DNA of 64,000 nucleotides from Plectrocnemia conspersa (taxonomy: Eukaryota; Arthropoda; Insecta; Trichoptera; Polycentropodidae). The stretch's first letter is position 1; the number at the start of each line of letters is the position of its first letter. Shown one piece after another: positions 1-12,400 of this stretch. The notes beneath the pieces are model-generated. The model was not told the origin of the DNA. It saw only the letters and a program-made list of their open reading frames with translations, and made no database searches. The position numbers and the translations under genes were made by a program. Location of the stretch: positions 124,001-188,000 of the forward strand of contig VTFK01000452.1 of the NCBI GenBank assembly GCA_009617715.1, given 5' to 3'.

Positions 1-2
1 TT

Positions 3-3000
3 TACCAAATGAACTACGACGAGCAGACAGCCTTGGAAACAGCCAACGAATGCACAACTTTAGAAGCAGCACTGGCCTACTTGCAACAAGAATGTGAACT
101 ATGTACTGGAAAATATCCAATGAAAAACGTAAGTCAATAATCAATTTAAACATGGTTTATCAACAGGTGATGTAACCGAATCAGGTATTAAAAATAAGCA
201 TGTGTGTATGACATGTAGAATCAATATCATAGCACAGCTATTCGACTTTTTTACCAACCCTCGGATAGTGTTTATCTATTTTCATTTGGGTAGTCACAAT
301 TGGTCGAAGCACTTACTTTTTTATTTAATATTATTGAATTTACTATATTCCAGATGGTATCGATGTTAAAATGTACTCATCGTTGCTGCAAAGAATGCTC
401 CAAGAACTACTTCACCATTCAAGTGACCGACCGAAGTATATTTGATTGCACGTGTCCTTTCTGCAAGAGTCCAGAGTTGGAACATCAACATGAAGATGAT
501 GTATTAGAATACTTCTCTAATTTAGACATTCTTTTAAAGTCAATATTGGAGGAGAACGTTCATGAGCTATTCCAAAGGAAGCTGCGCGACAGGACCTTGA
601 TGCAAGATCCCAACTTTAAGTGGTGTGTCGAGGTTAGTACATGTCCAAAACATCGCCACCTCAACTGTAACTTAACTATAACCATATCCTATTAATGTAA
701 TTTTAGTGTTCATCCGGATTCATAGCAAACCCTAGACAAAAAAGATTAGTGTGCCCAGATTGCCGATCCATCACGTGTGCTCTGTGTAGAAAACCAGTAA
801 GTTTTGTAAATCGAAATACTGGTATGACTTGAAAAGATTGAATAGATAAATTGATTATGTTTTACAGTGGGAACCTCAACACGAAGGTATAACATGCGAA
901 AAGTTTGCAGAGTGGAAGGAGGGAAACAATCCAGACATTCAAATAGCTGGAGTCAAGAAGCATTTGGACGATCATGGGATTGATTGTCCTAAATGCCGTT
1001 TCAGATTTGCTCTATCGAGGTTAATGTTGTACATATAATACCTATATATTTCTAGATTCAAAGGTATCAGGACGGACATGTTTAAATATATAAATATCTA
1101 TTTTGTTATACCACCTACCAATATTAGTACTTATTCAGGTATTAAACGTCAAATCATACTTTTGGATCTACACATATATGTGATGTCTAGAATCAATAAT
1201 TGATATTTATTGCTCCCTGTCATATTACATTGATAAATAAGAAATAAGGGTATTTTAATTGAATTATTTTCACCTGCCAGCACATATATGTAGGTGTTTT
1301 GACCTTCTTTGTGATATATTTATTGTCATGCCAAAGATAGTACTCAAGGCCCTCTCTGACCATACACAACCGATTCACTCGCGTAGGGTTCCGCGCTCAA
1401 AGTAAAAATTTAATAAAAGTAGACGTTAATATTATTTTTATCACAAATTGTGAAATTACAATTCATATAGCGATATTTCATTTCCCTAAAAAACACGATG
1501 AATTCAAAATTGTGCAAATTTTGGGATCGATCTTAACATCACATACTTTGTGTATATTTGTTAAATTCTTATACATAGGCCCAGTGGCGTAGCTATGGTA
1601 TGAGCCGCCCGGACGATCGATCCCTAAAATTGCCCCCTCCCCTCCTACATTTTTTTTTAAAAGTCATAAAATCACCATTTCTTAAAATAATTGCTTATAT
1701 TGAAATTATTTGAAATTTTATTTAGAATAATGATACTATTTTGGCGGACGGATGGTGAGGGGTGGAAATTACACACAGATTGAGCCGCTGCAGTATTATT
1801 TATTGAAATATAGTTTAGTTACATGTTGGAATATGATGATAAGAGAAATCGACAGACGAGGCACCGCCGGTCGTAGTCTTCCCGTCCAGTCCGCAGATCT
1901 TTGATCTGCTGCCCTCTATCGTCGTCACGTCAGTGTTGCATAATGAATAAAATTAATAAATAAGCTCCCACACTATATTAGTGTATTATATATATTATTG
2001 CATACATTTTGTATTCGTTACATATCTTTTTTTGGAGGAGGGGGCTCGCGCTTTATTCTTCCGTAGGGCCCAGATCAATAAGAATATACACATTCTCTAT
2101 AATATATTATTAAAATTCCTCACCAGCATAATAGGGATACTAACCATTCGGAATCCGTATGTCTAGAAGATAAATTATTCTATATTGCTTCTAGACGTGA
2201 CATATCTATCCTATTTTTTTAGAGCTACATCTAAATCGTTGTTATAAATTTATAGAGGTGGCTGCATGCACTTCACTTGTAGTCAATGCAAGTATGAATT
2301 TTGTTGTGGATGTGGCAAACCATTCATGATGGGCGCTAAGTGTGGGGTTAGTCCATATTGTGCCAAGCTAGGTTTGCATTCTCACCATCCAAGAAATTGC
2401 CTCTTCTATCTTAGAGACAAAGAGCCACAGCAACTGCAGACATTGCTACAGGTAAAATTGTATTACTTACATATATTATATAAAATATAAGTGTGTGTCT
2501 GTGGAAAAAGATGTAAACACGACTTTAAATGATAGGTTGTCCTATATTATTCCCAAGGATAAAGAAAATAGCTAGAAAATCATACAGTTCTTACTTTATT
2601 AAAATTAAATTTCAGCTTAACAACGTCGAGTTCAAAACCGTAGATCCAGTGATCGTTGACGCAAACGATACAAGCGCTATCAAGAGATGTCCGGTTCAGC
2701 TTCAAAGAGAAACTCCTAGTGGTCTTGTCGATACAATTTGCAATTCTGATGTCGTAAAGTCGCAAGCTGGGTTATGCAAGTACGTTCACCATTCTGTCTA
2801 AAACCAACCCTTAAATTGCTCTTCATGAAACATACCAAACATTTTGCAGAAATCATTTTACCGAATACCTATGTAGACTAATCAGACAGCGCGAATTAGA
2901 TACAATAACCATCCTGACCACCGACGACTTAGAGACCATCGTTAAACGAGCTAGTATCAAACTTCCGCCCAAGCCGTATGGTAGCCTGGAAGGTTTATAC

Positions 3001-3433
3001 AAAAACCGATTATTACAGGTTAATTAAACTAATCGTAACTAATCATCCAAACGAGAAGAGCAAAGCAATAATGTTAAATTCCCAATTGTGTTGTGTCTAT
3101 GTGTATGAAAAATTAAAAAATGGGTTGTTATTTTGTGATTAGGGCGCATTACGTGGAGTATTTGGTGGGGCAGATGCGCACTGTGGATCCACTGCCCATC
3201 ATGGACTTGTCCGAGATGGTAGCTGAGCTACGACGGCTCGCCATTCCTTTACCTGACCGCGGACCGTGGGACACAGACCCCATTTACATAGAAATGTGTG
3301 CCAAGGTACTCCACACTGCGTTTAACGTATTGCTTTGATCTGTGTTTGGTGCTGAATAAATATATGCACATGCTTTAATTGAACGGTTGATTTATTATTG
3401 CAGATTATTAAAGAGCAAATTCCACTGGATTGA
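3..3433 (+). CDS. LUBEL: HOIP/LUBEL-type RBR E3 ubiquitin ligase, 3' part (partial at 5' end)
   Basis: RBR ligases of the HOIP family build Met1-linked (linear) ubiquitin chains in cytoplasmic immune and stress signalling. Exons read by splice consensus and phase: 3-128, 354-632, 707-796, 868-1019, 2256-2451, 2616-2779, then 2850-3018 or 3143-3305, then 3404-3433. The first exon holds the end of the UBA-like segment and the first RING1 cysteines (CELC). Exon 2 completes RING1 and starts the IBR; exons 3-4 carry the rest of the IBR (CSSGF, CPDC, CALC) and open RING2 with CPKC. Exon 5 starts with the HOIP-typical stretch RGGCMHF, whose Cys (codon 2263-2265) corresponds to the catalytic RING2 cysteine. 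Later exons encode the LDD. The C-terminus is IIKEQIPLD and stop. A polyadenylation signal AATAAA lies at 3515-3520. The gene continues to the left of the window. Drosophila LUBEL is the nearest named family member I know. Confidence 0.9.
1417..1580 (+). repeat. Dispersed repeat copy (family with 49300-49460)
   Basis: The stretch shares long similar runs with 49300-49460: a TTATTTTTATCACAAA start, TGTGAAAT-ACAATT, TAGCGATATTTCAT/TTTAT, CGATGAA, AAAATTGT and CTTTGTGTAT. It lies inside the large LUBEL intron (1020-2255). No coding potential was seen. It is probably a non-autonomous transposable element. Confidence 0.6.
1581..1800 (+). repeat. Transposable-element remnant with GGCGTAGCTA start
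   Basis: It begins with AGTGGCGTAGCTATGG followed by a CCGCCCGG block and a C-rich run. Similar starts occur at about 32803 and 60605. It is AT-rich after the first 80 bases and non-coding. The right border is not certain. It lies inside the LUBEL intron 1020-2255; the rest of that intron (1800-2255) shows no clear feature. Confidence 0.45.
2850..3018 (+). CDS. LUBEL: LUBEL alternative exon 7a (LDD segment, version A)
   Basis: This 169-nt exon enters in phase 2 (one base completes the split Lys codon left by the exon ending at 2779) and exits in phase 0. It encodes a segment starting NHFTEYL and ending YKNRLLQ. The acceptor is TTTTGCAG and the donor is CAG/GTTAAT. It joins in frame to the last exon at 3404. 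It does not join in frame to the exon at 3143, which again needs two leftover bases. The encoded segment corresponds to the helical LDD part after RING2 of HOIP. Confidence 0.8.
3143..3305 (+). CDS. LUBEL: LUBEL alternative exon 7b (LDD segment, version B)
   Basis: This 163-nt exon has the same phases as exon 7a: it takes one base to complete the Lys codon from 2779 and leaves in phase 0 (AAG/GTACTC). It encodes a segment starting AHYVEYL and ending YIEMCAK. The order of motifs matches exon 7a: H-aromatic-x-EYL, a hydrophobic I-x-x-L stretch, R-x-x-I-x-LP, then I/L-Y near the end. The acceptor is TTTTGTGATTAG. Splicing from 7a to 7b shifts the frame into early stops, so the two appear to be alternatives for one LDD module. 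Confidence 0.78.
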
Positions 3434-3520
3434 AGATGTAGCTGTTTTATTGTAATAGATCATAGCCAAGTGTTAGCAAGAATAATAATTTATATTGTTT
3501 ATGTACATTTATATAATAAA

Positions 3521-6500
3521 GTCCTATAATATTTAGGTGTGTAAAAATTATTATTTTATACCTTGATAATTAAATAAATAACTAGTGAAAAATAAATTAT
3601 TTGAAGTGAATATTTTATCTATATTCAGACTCGTGAATATTTTATCTATACTTTAGAATTCAATGAATTTGCGCTAGAAAATATAAAATGAAAATGCTGT
3701 GAATAAAAAATGTAGATAAAATGTCTATATTTTTCTAGCGTAAACAATTAAATTTCTATTTAAGTTTCAAACCTTTTCTGTTAATTTTTTGTTTAATAAA
3801 ATCCGTGTTTACTTTAATAAAAAAAACAATAGATGGCGTTTAAATTGCCATTTGCAAATAAATATCTTTATTATTAAATTATAATTACTAATAATATATA
3901 AGATATATACTGGTAACTCAAATAATTAATTTAAATTTTATAATTTATATTTTAAAAGAATTTAATCTATAAATATTTAAATAGGTATTTAACAAAAAGT
4001 CATTGAAAGCTTCGACCAAAGTAAATATCAATATATAATGTCTAATATTTTATTTCCCAGTTCCTTCACATGAGCCATCAACCTGGGTAACTATTTAATT
4101 TATTTAATTATTCTCCTTTCTATTTTTTAAAGGCAAAAAACCCGCGTTTCAATCATTAACTAACAATTATTATATAAGGTATTTTAGGTTATATAATGTT
4201 TATTTATTTTTAGTTTTTATAAAGTTTTTTAATTATTAGATTAGAATGATTTTGATTTATTTTATGGTAGTAAAAGAAATCAAAACCATTCTTAAAATAT
4301 CCACTTTGATATGTTTATGAATGTTCAAGTTGCGAAAAAACCATTGAGCATTTGTCGCCATTCTTCACGAAATATTTTGTTGCGTTTGTAATAATTTTGA
4401 ATTTTTTCGGTAATTAAGTTTACTACCCCAGACGGGGGATGCATATGCAATAACTGGTCGGATGATCGATTTAAAAAACCATTTCAATTCATTCAAATTC
4501 ATCTTAAAATATATAATCTAACACATTTCATTAATTATACATCATCTGTCAGACGGCAACAAACAAAAACAATAATGTTGCCATGAAAAAAATTTACTTC
4601 AGAATTACCAACATACCGATAAAAACAGGTAATGAAATGAGACGTATACAACAATTAATAATAATTATAAAACAAGTAAATTTATTTTTTAAATAATATG
4701 TAATATATTACATTTTTATTTTAATGTTTTTACATGTTATTTATAATTATATTTACATTAATAACTTTCCGCATACCCAATTTGCTAATTATTTTTCATT
4801 AATATTATATTACAGTGTTAATTTTATAATTTATTAGTATAAATATTGCCATTTAATCATAATAATAACAACAATTATTTTATATGTTTCCATAAATAAA
4901 CTAAATAAACACATGATTATTAGCATGCCTATAAACACACATAGATATACACGAAAATAAAATTTGATAACAAAATCATTCGAGAAGGAAAAATAAATTT
5001 AATAATTAGCGCAGTAAATTTAATAATTTGTGACAGTCTGTAAAAAGAGAATTGTGGCACAATGTGATATCTTGTGACATATGGGGGAGAGCAAAATTAA
5101 TATATAGAAGCCACTAAATGGATTAAAGTGAAAATAAACTTAATCATGTAAATGAGTAAAATTGCTTAGTGATAATTTTCAATATTATGGCATTTCGCAG
5201 CTTACTTTATTTATAGTATTATTGTTAGATTAAATTAAAAACTACATATATGTAAACCCGTTTTTGACCTTAGCATAAAAAAATAAGGTTGAAATATGAA
5301 TACGCAAATATGTTAAAAATAGTTGTATACCAAAAGGTTGTAATATTTAATCCTCATAGAAAATATAATTTATTAAAAATTAATAATTCAGTTAAAACAG
5401 GACTAATCTAATTTTAAATATTTGTGGACAGTTTGAATATTTATTTATATAAAAAAAACCATACTGTTTATAAACCACCTAATCGATTATCACGCGTGGG
5501 GATAATTATAATGTTGATAGAATTTTTATATATAGATCTAATATCAACATAATTTAGTAAAACTACATATATGCACAAAACAATGTTATAATATTTAGAA
5601 AATAAATTATACCATAGTTTATTAACATAACGCAACAAGCTTCATCAGTTACACAGAGATCTGCGTGTTTATATATCAATTAATCATGTACGCGTTTTAT
5701 TTTCATGAATTTTTACCAATATACATTGTAATGTTTATATTTTTAAATACTAATGTACTAAATTTTGCATGAATGATTATAAACGCACAATCATTATAAT
5801 GTTGCGATATTACACACTGCTAATGAATGCGCTTTGTAGAACTAGATGTCTCAATACGCTACAAAGTATGTCAACATTACTTGCTTTGTTTCGTATCAAA
5901 AACAATACTATTTTATCGTAATCACGTTTTTTAATAAAAATTAATGGTTTTAAAGCAATAGTTAGCTTTTAATCAATTTTTAAGCATACATTTTATCTAT
6001 AATAAATTATTGTTAAATTATATCTAAGGTATAAAATTATTTATTTTGTACCTTAAAACGTTTTGTTTGTGTTTACTTTTTTGAGTTCAAGACTTTTCTT
6101 TGAGTTGGAGGAAACAATTCAAGATGAAATTGGTCTTTATCCACTGTATATGTTTCCGATTTCAAACTCGAAATTTAAAATAATAATAATTCTTGCGACT
6201 ATTCCATAAGCGTAAGTAATTGTCACGCCGGCGCTATACAAGCCTATGCACTGATCGGCTATTTGGGTGGATTAGGACCACTTGCTAATACAACTTTAAA
6301 ATGTAGCTAAACAAATGACATTCAGTGTTTATACGAATGCAAAGGAATGCACCGTCCATATAAATTCCGGCAAAGTCTGTGGAATGTTCGGTTAATATGG
6401 ACTGTTTGCATAATAGTTATTACGCAAGAATTGTTATTGGAAAAGTAACATAAAAATAGTATACATAGTCCCAAAGCGAAGCATCTCCCATATACTCCAA

Positions 6501-7596
6501 AAGAGTATATAAGCGTGAACATAGCGTACTCGCAACACTTTCACTAGATATATTCTTTCTGAAAAATATATAGTACTTCCGACTAATCTGTCAATCTACT
6601 TCCGACTTGGCACACACGAGAGTTAAACTTAATTCACACCAAGTGGAGCTGCGCTGATTACCGCCGAGACTTAAAGATGCATATATCTCTATATTAATTG
6701 CACAATTATTGGATAAGTTCATTAGCCAGTTAATTCGTTAGTTCGTTATTATCATAAAAAATAAAAATAGTAATTTTGAGAAAAAATCGTAGAAAAAAAA
6801 GTTAAAAATGTTTAATATAAATAAAAATTAAAATATGTATGTTTTTTTAATAATGGCTAAATATAAAATTAAAAAATACATATCATGTATATAAAAGTAA
6901 AGAAGGCAAAAACATGTTCTGGTCGATTAGTGACAGACCAACGCCAATGCAATTTAATATATTTAAACATATTTAAACTTGAATAAAAAGGTGATATTTC
7001 GGTACTTTCCTGTTATTTTGGGTCAAATTTATTCTAAAAACACTTACTTGTTTATACATTTTATTTATATACAATTAAACTTTTATTAAAAATAAACGCG
7101 TTCAAACTGCCTCGTACCGAAACAGAAGCCGTACAATTTCTACAATAACCTGTTTTGTTGTGTTCATGAGGTGTTCACCGTTCTGACCACAGCTCGTTTG
7201 TACCTAACCTGTTACGTTTTAAAATTTAACAAGCGGTAGCGGGTGAGCGTTGGTTAGAATAGTGAGCACCCCATGAGTAACTCTGCAACGAATATATTGA
7301 AATGCACCAATAAAATAAATTTAACATATGTACCAATACGAGTCAAAACATTTGATATTTTTTTTGTTTTTTAATTTATTTTAATTCAAAAATTCGTCGG
7401 TGCTAAGACAACTTTTGTGCGTGTGGCAAATTGCTTCATTATATGCGTGCTCGTATATGTGTGTAAGCCCAGAGTTGGCCTGTCACTAAATTTAAAACAT
7501 TTTTACACACAGAAATGTACATAATTCTTTTATGTCTTTATCGGACGGATGTTTTTTTGGTACAAGTAGCATTTACCGGTAAATTGGAGAGAAACT
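3521..7596. other. AT-rich intergenic DNA, no gene seen
   Basis: About 4 kb of very AT-rich sequence after the LUBEL polyadenylation signal. Open frames are short and lack domain-like composition. No RNA gene or long repeat was recognised. Confidence 0.6.
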
Positions 7597-8054
7597 CTAT
7601 ACTCCGTTTCATTTAACAGAGTCACTTTGAGGTCTATCCATTTCGTCATTATTCATAAATAAAAAAGAGATGACAACTTTGGTGTGCGCCCCACAAATTT
7701 TCTCTAAAGTACAAGATGCGGATATACGTTCGATGTACTTATTATAATATCATTATTCTTTTCTATATTTTTAACAAATGTAGTTTATTTAGAAATGTTA
7801 CCATATTTTTTTATGTTGAAATAGTGAAAGTTATAATCAGGGCTGTGGAGTCGTTAAAAAAAAAACACGACTCCGACTCCGACTCCGATTCCGATATTTA
7901 CCAACAACACGACTCCACTCCGACTCCGACTCCACAGCCCTGGTTATAATATATATTTACGTATGTATAGCGATAACAATTTGAAGCCGATGAAATACCG
8001 TTGTGAAATACGAGACATACCTCAAAGTGACTCTCTTAAATGAAACGAGTATAG
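7597..8054. mobile_element. MITE with 36-37 bp terminal inverted repeats
   Basis: The left arm (7597-7633) starts CTATACTCCGTTTCATTT and ends CACTTTGAGGT. The right arm (8019-8054) is its near-perfect reverse complement, starting ACCTCAAAGTGACTCT. The ends read TA/TACTC and GAGTA/TA, so a TA target duplication typical of Tc1/mariner is possible. The interior has no transposase frame and contains a separate younger insertion at 7838-7942. Confidence 0.75.
7838..7942. mobile_element. 105-bp hAT-like MITE with exact 8-bp target duplication
   Basis: The ends are CAGGGCTGTGGAGTC and its reverse complement GACTCCACAGCCCTG. The flanks at 7830-7837 and 7943-7950 are both GTTATAAT, an exact 8-bp duplication as hAT insertions make. 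The interior is mostly a degenerate GACTCC hexamer array. It sits inside the older MITE 7597-8054. Confidence 0.9.
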
Positions 8055-8880
8055 TGCACGTTAAAAAAATCGATTTGATTGATTCAAAAATAAAGTTTCG
8101 GAAAACGGTAGAAAAATATTTAGGGATACGAATATAACTCTTGACAAATAATCTTTGCTATTATTAGATAATTTACTTGTGAAAGAATTTTCTGAGAAAA
8201 TTTGAATTAAATATATTCCCAAAGATACTATAAGACATACTAAAATGAATCAATGAGATATATTTACGTTCAAAGTCTATGACGATCTACTAAACGGAGA
8301 AATTGCTCATCAGTTAATGATAGATGAAGTTCAATATCAATTGAGTCGTCAAGACAAACGATAATTCGTGAGTGGAAAAATATTTGGCTAGAGTTTGAGA
8401 TCGAAGCTTAACATATATTGATAATTAACATTTATCAATATATGTTAAGCTTCTGCCATTATTCGAGACTCACAGAGAAAATGTTTCATATTAAGATTTG
8501 CAGGATATGGATCAAGTTCCACCATTAAGTCTCAAGGAAGACAGAAAGATATCTCTTAAGAATTTATACTAAAGAAATTGGCCGGTGTTTTTGACATTTT
8601 GTAAGTGATATTCAAATTGAAAATGATCCCTATGTAGAGTGAAGTTAAAAATGCATGCGAATCTATATTGTTATAATCAGATTGAAAAGGAAAAGAAAAA
8701 AAGGGAAAGCATCTTCGGATGGTTATTTCCGCTATGTTCATGCATCACAACAAAGTTAATATCATTTCATATGTATATATTTTTCTGTCCTATGTAGATA
8801 TTTATTAAGAAATTGAATTTTACTTACTTATGTTCTTTAAAAAGATATCTAATATAAAAAAGGTGAACGTACTGATCAAA
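8055..8880. other. AT-rich intergenic DNA with one long hairpin
   Basis: No supported gene. The only structure noticed is the hairpin at 8403-8453, listed separately. Confidence 0.5.
8403..8453. repeat. Perfect 22-bp inverted repeat (hairpin)
   Basis: Arms 8403-8424 and 8432-8453 are exact reverse complements (left arm begins GAAGCTTAACATATATTG), separated by a 7-base loop. It could be a fold-back element or a hairpin RNA precursor; neither is shown. Confidence 0.85.
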
Positions 8881-8889
8881 TTTCATATT

Positions 8890-9445
8890 TTGTATTATAA
8901 ACACAAATTTGATTCTGCTACGGAAATCGAACCTACGGCTCCAACACCTCTCGTATTACGCCCTTATACCACCCTAATAATTTCCACGTACAGTCCTTAG
9001 TTTTCCGTGAGACCGTTTTCCCTTTGTGTGAGAAAACACGGTATCCCGGATGGGTACGTACGCTTCCGGGCTGCGCCACAGCTCGGTAGGCCCGAAGTGG
9101 TGCTTTAACAGAAACAACCGAGCGCAGTCCACGTGTACAAGTTCCTTGGCCTCAGGCACGTGTCGGCAGATCGCTGCAGTCCCAAAGGGTCGGCGCAATC
9201 GCCCCTCGCAGGGCCGTCGACCCACCACGTGCGGCCCTTATCAGCCAGGCCTGTGTCACCAACTCAGGCTTTGCTCCCACACCGTGTGACGCATTTGCCC
9301 GACGCTTGTGCATCGAAAACGAGAAGACGCATACCAGACGCCGATGCACCCGGTTATGATGAAATCACAAAGCGGCAATCGAGCAATAGCAGCGTGAGAT
9401 AGCGATGGTCAACGGCGAAGCGCCGTAGGTTCATTTTCGGACTAT
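8890..9445. repeat. GC-rich retroposon-like block with tRNA-like (box B) ends in opposite orientation
   Basis: A GC-rich island of about 500 bp in AT-rich DNA. On the minus strand 8922-8933 reads GGTTCGATTTCC, close to a pol III box B, with TGGTATAAGGGCG about 40 bases upstream resembling box A. At the other end the plus strand near 9425 reads GCCGTAGGTTCATTTTCGG, resembling the first end in opposite orientation. Open frames inside match no protein I recognise. It is probably SINE-derived or composite. Confidence 0.45.
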
Positions 9446-12400
9446 GTCAACTCAAGAAAATACGTAAAATAAATAAGGTTACCAAATTATAAAATTTAAA
9501 GTCTTGACTTCTTGAAAAAAAAAAAACGACAAGACATTTGTCTGCTAAAAAAAAGGACATTCATATCAACATTTTGACTGGATTTCAAATCCTTCAAATA
9601 CAAAAATGGTATCACCGTTCTATTCACTGACAACACAGCAATTTCAAGATCTTATAAAATTTCACATGGAGCGGACTTCAGAAAAAAATATAAGCCAATT
9701 ACTAAAAATTCTACTATAGGCGTTGCAGTCATGTTTTCTCTTTAACTTTTGCTTCTGATAAATTAGGTAGCTAAACATTTAAATTGCTGAAATACATAAA
9801 AATCACAGTCAGTGGACTGCTATCTCTTATTTATAACGTTTCTTTAAATTATAAAGTAAATGAGCAAAATCTTCAGCAACACGTGTGCACTCCAAAAGGA
9901 AAATTATGATACATTGCATGTGCAGTAAGAGATGTTCCAGATGTAGGGCAAATGCAAGAAGTGGGTGTAAGCCATTAATGCGTTTTTACATCCCTGCGCT
10001 ACACATGTTTGCTTTTGAATATAAAAAAATGTTTTTTTCTTAACCGCGTACATTGAGGGATACTTGTATGCATTTAAAAAGGCCAATGTCAGAACTGCAA
10101 TGTTGCGGTGTCAAAATGTACTTTCGCAACTGGTCTAATGCTACCAGAATTATTTCTAATAATGATTTATTGAGATATCTAAATCTGGATAACATAGATA
10201 TTTTTTAATTACAAAAAAAATAGGCACTGGTTTGGCATTGAGACAATTTGCAGTCTATTACAAGCATTTCTAATTACATGAATCTAAAAATGATATATGA
10301 TCTCAACTTTAAAATTTAAGAAATGGACAGTACATGAATATACAATATGTACATACATATTTAAATAAGAACATTGACTAGTTCTCAACGCATATTTTTA
10401 TTTATATTAATAAACAATAAAAATACAATAGTCGTTCTTCCGTTTAATTTAATTATTGGAAGAACGACTTTAAATTTATCTAAACCTGTGTGAAAATGAA
10501 TTTTAATTAGAAAATTAAACTCTTAAATATAAATGATCTTAAAAATAATTATTGTACTCGTTGAAACATCAACGGAAAGTGTGAAAGTATTATGTTGTTA
10601 TTACACACGAAAAATAAAATGTATATCTAATACATAATTATATTTAAAAAAAGTAGTTCAAAAAATGTATAAACTGCTCTAATGCGGTTTTAAATTTAGT
10701 CTTAACGATTATAATTATAAAATAAAATAGTATGTACATTATTTGAAATATATAATAATTGAATTCATTTATTTCGACATGTATAAGCCAACTAAATCAA
10801 GTCATCAAATATTTTTTTCATTATCTAATATTAAATAATTTAATAATATAATAAATATTAAAATTAAATTTATTATCATTCTGATAAAAAGCAACACAAG
10901 TCACATTGTACCTTATCGCTATTGCGCTACACGCGTCACCTTAATTTTTAAGTATTTTTTATCAATATGAGTGCAAGTTTATCTCGTTTCTTACTCACGC
11001 TTATCTACTTATTTAATTCGAATTATAATATAAACAAGATAATCTAATAATAATATTGCTTGTTTTGTATTGATTTTTTTTAAGCATTAAACATTTTTTA
11101 AATATATATAAATGTGCACATTTTAATAAAGAAAATTATATATATATAATACACTGCAAAAGCAGATAATTAATTAAATATCAGTTATTGTCAAATTATC
11201 ACAATCTAGTTTGTATAGTAACCTGACCGCGTGTAATACATATGTAATTAGTAGTGCTTTAAAAATTGCAGTGAACATTTTAAGATCTTTAAATCTCGTT
11301 TTGTTCGTCCAGAGATTGTGCACATCTGGCCCTTGTTGTATCCATGTTGACGAAATTCAGAAGAGCGAGTTCAATTCCATTGCCGCGAGTGAGAGCCCTT
11401 CTCAAACTGTTACTTTTATAATCATGTCTAAATATTTTTATACACATGCTTAGTGTCTTTGTAATCTTTACTTTGATTCACACCCGACGATCGTGAGAAT
11501 AGACTTAAATATTTTGGTACAACTTACCGCTAACGTACTTGACGATCGGAGCTTCAGACGAAATAGATAAATACATCCCCAAATGCACCCTAAATCTAGG
11601 GATGACAAGTGGATAACAGCACAAAATTACAAATTTAATTTCAACGTCAAATCGTCGCAATCGTTTTAAGCGTTGAGATAAATTATTAGATTAAAGCAAA
11701 AGAGGTAAAAGGTTTCAAGTTTTTTTCCTTAAATTTTAACCACTAACATTTTATTTTAAACAGCTAATAACAAATTCTAAACATGAAAATTGTTATGAAC
11801 CAGTAACATGTATAGTATATATAGTAAGTAACTTAGTAAAAGTATTTTTATTATTGAAAAATAATACACACTTCCATTAGAATTTTCATCAAAACTCCCA
11901 TCAGATAATCCCGACTTTGAATTAATACTTTTATCCGAGTTCACACCAAGTGAAGCAACGCCGAGCATCGACCGAGCAGCTGCTTCCCACTTCACATTAT
12001 GAAGTCAGAAATCTAGGGTTCAACACGATCTTCGGAGGCGACTGGATTCTACGTGATGTACTTGAACAAATTGTACGGAAATCAAAATAATTTATTATAC
12101 ATATAACTTTGCCTTCTATAAAAAATAAATGCATGATCAATAGGTCAGTACAACACGACTTTAAGACCTTAGGTCACTGACTAACACAACTGATATTTAA
12201 ACATTTGCAAATTTACCTATCTTTATAATTTATAATAAAATTTATTTTATGATATTAATGCTGATTAAGTGCATTAACATTTAATTATGTTTATCTGTTT
12301 AAGAAGTAAATCAACAGTGCAAAGTATCGCAATTATTTAAAATATTTTGATATGTTATATTCTTGCGGCTATATCTCTCTGGATTGTCTGCGCCGTAGCT

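Noticed and set aside
2850..3305. LUBEL exons 7a and 7b as two consecutive constitutive exons
   Set aside because: 7a leaves in phase 0 and 7b needs phase 2. Joining them gives a stop within the second exon. Weaker in-frame AGs inside 7b would drop the conserved EYL start.
6322..6522. Small minus-strand frame near 6.4 kb
   Set aside because: No homology cue, no splice context, and composition equal to the surrounding AT-rich DNA.
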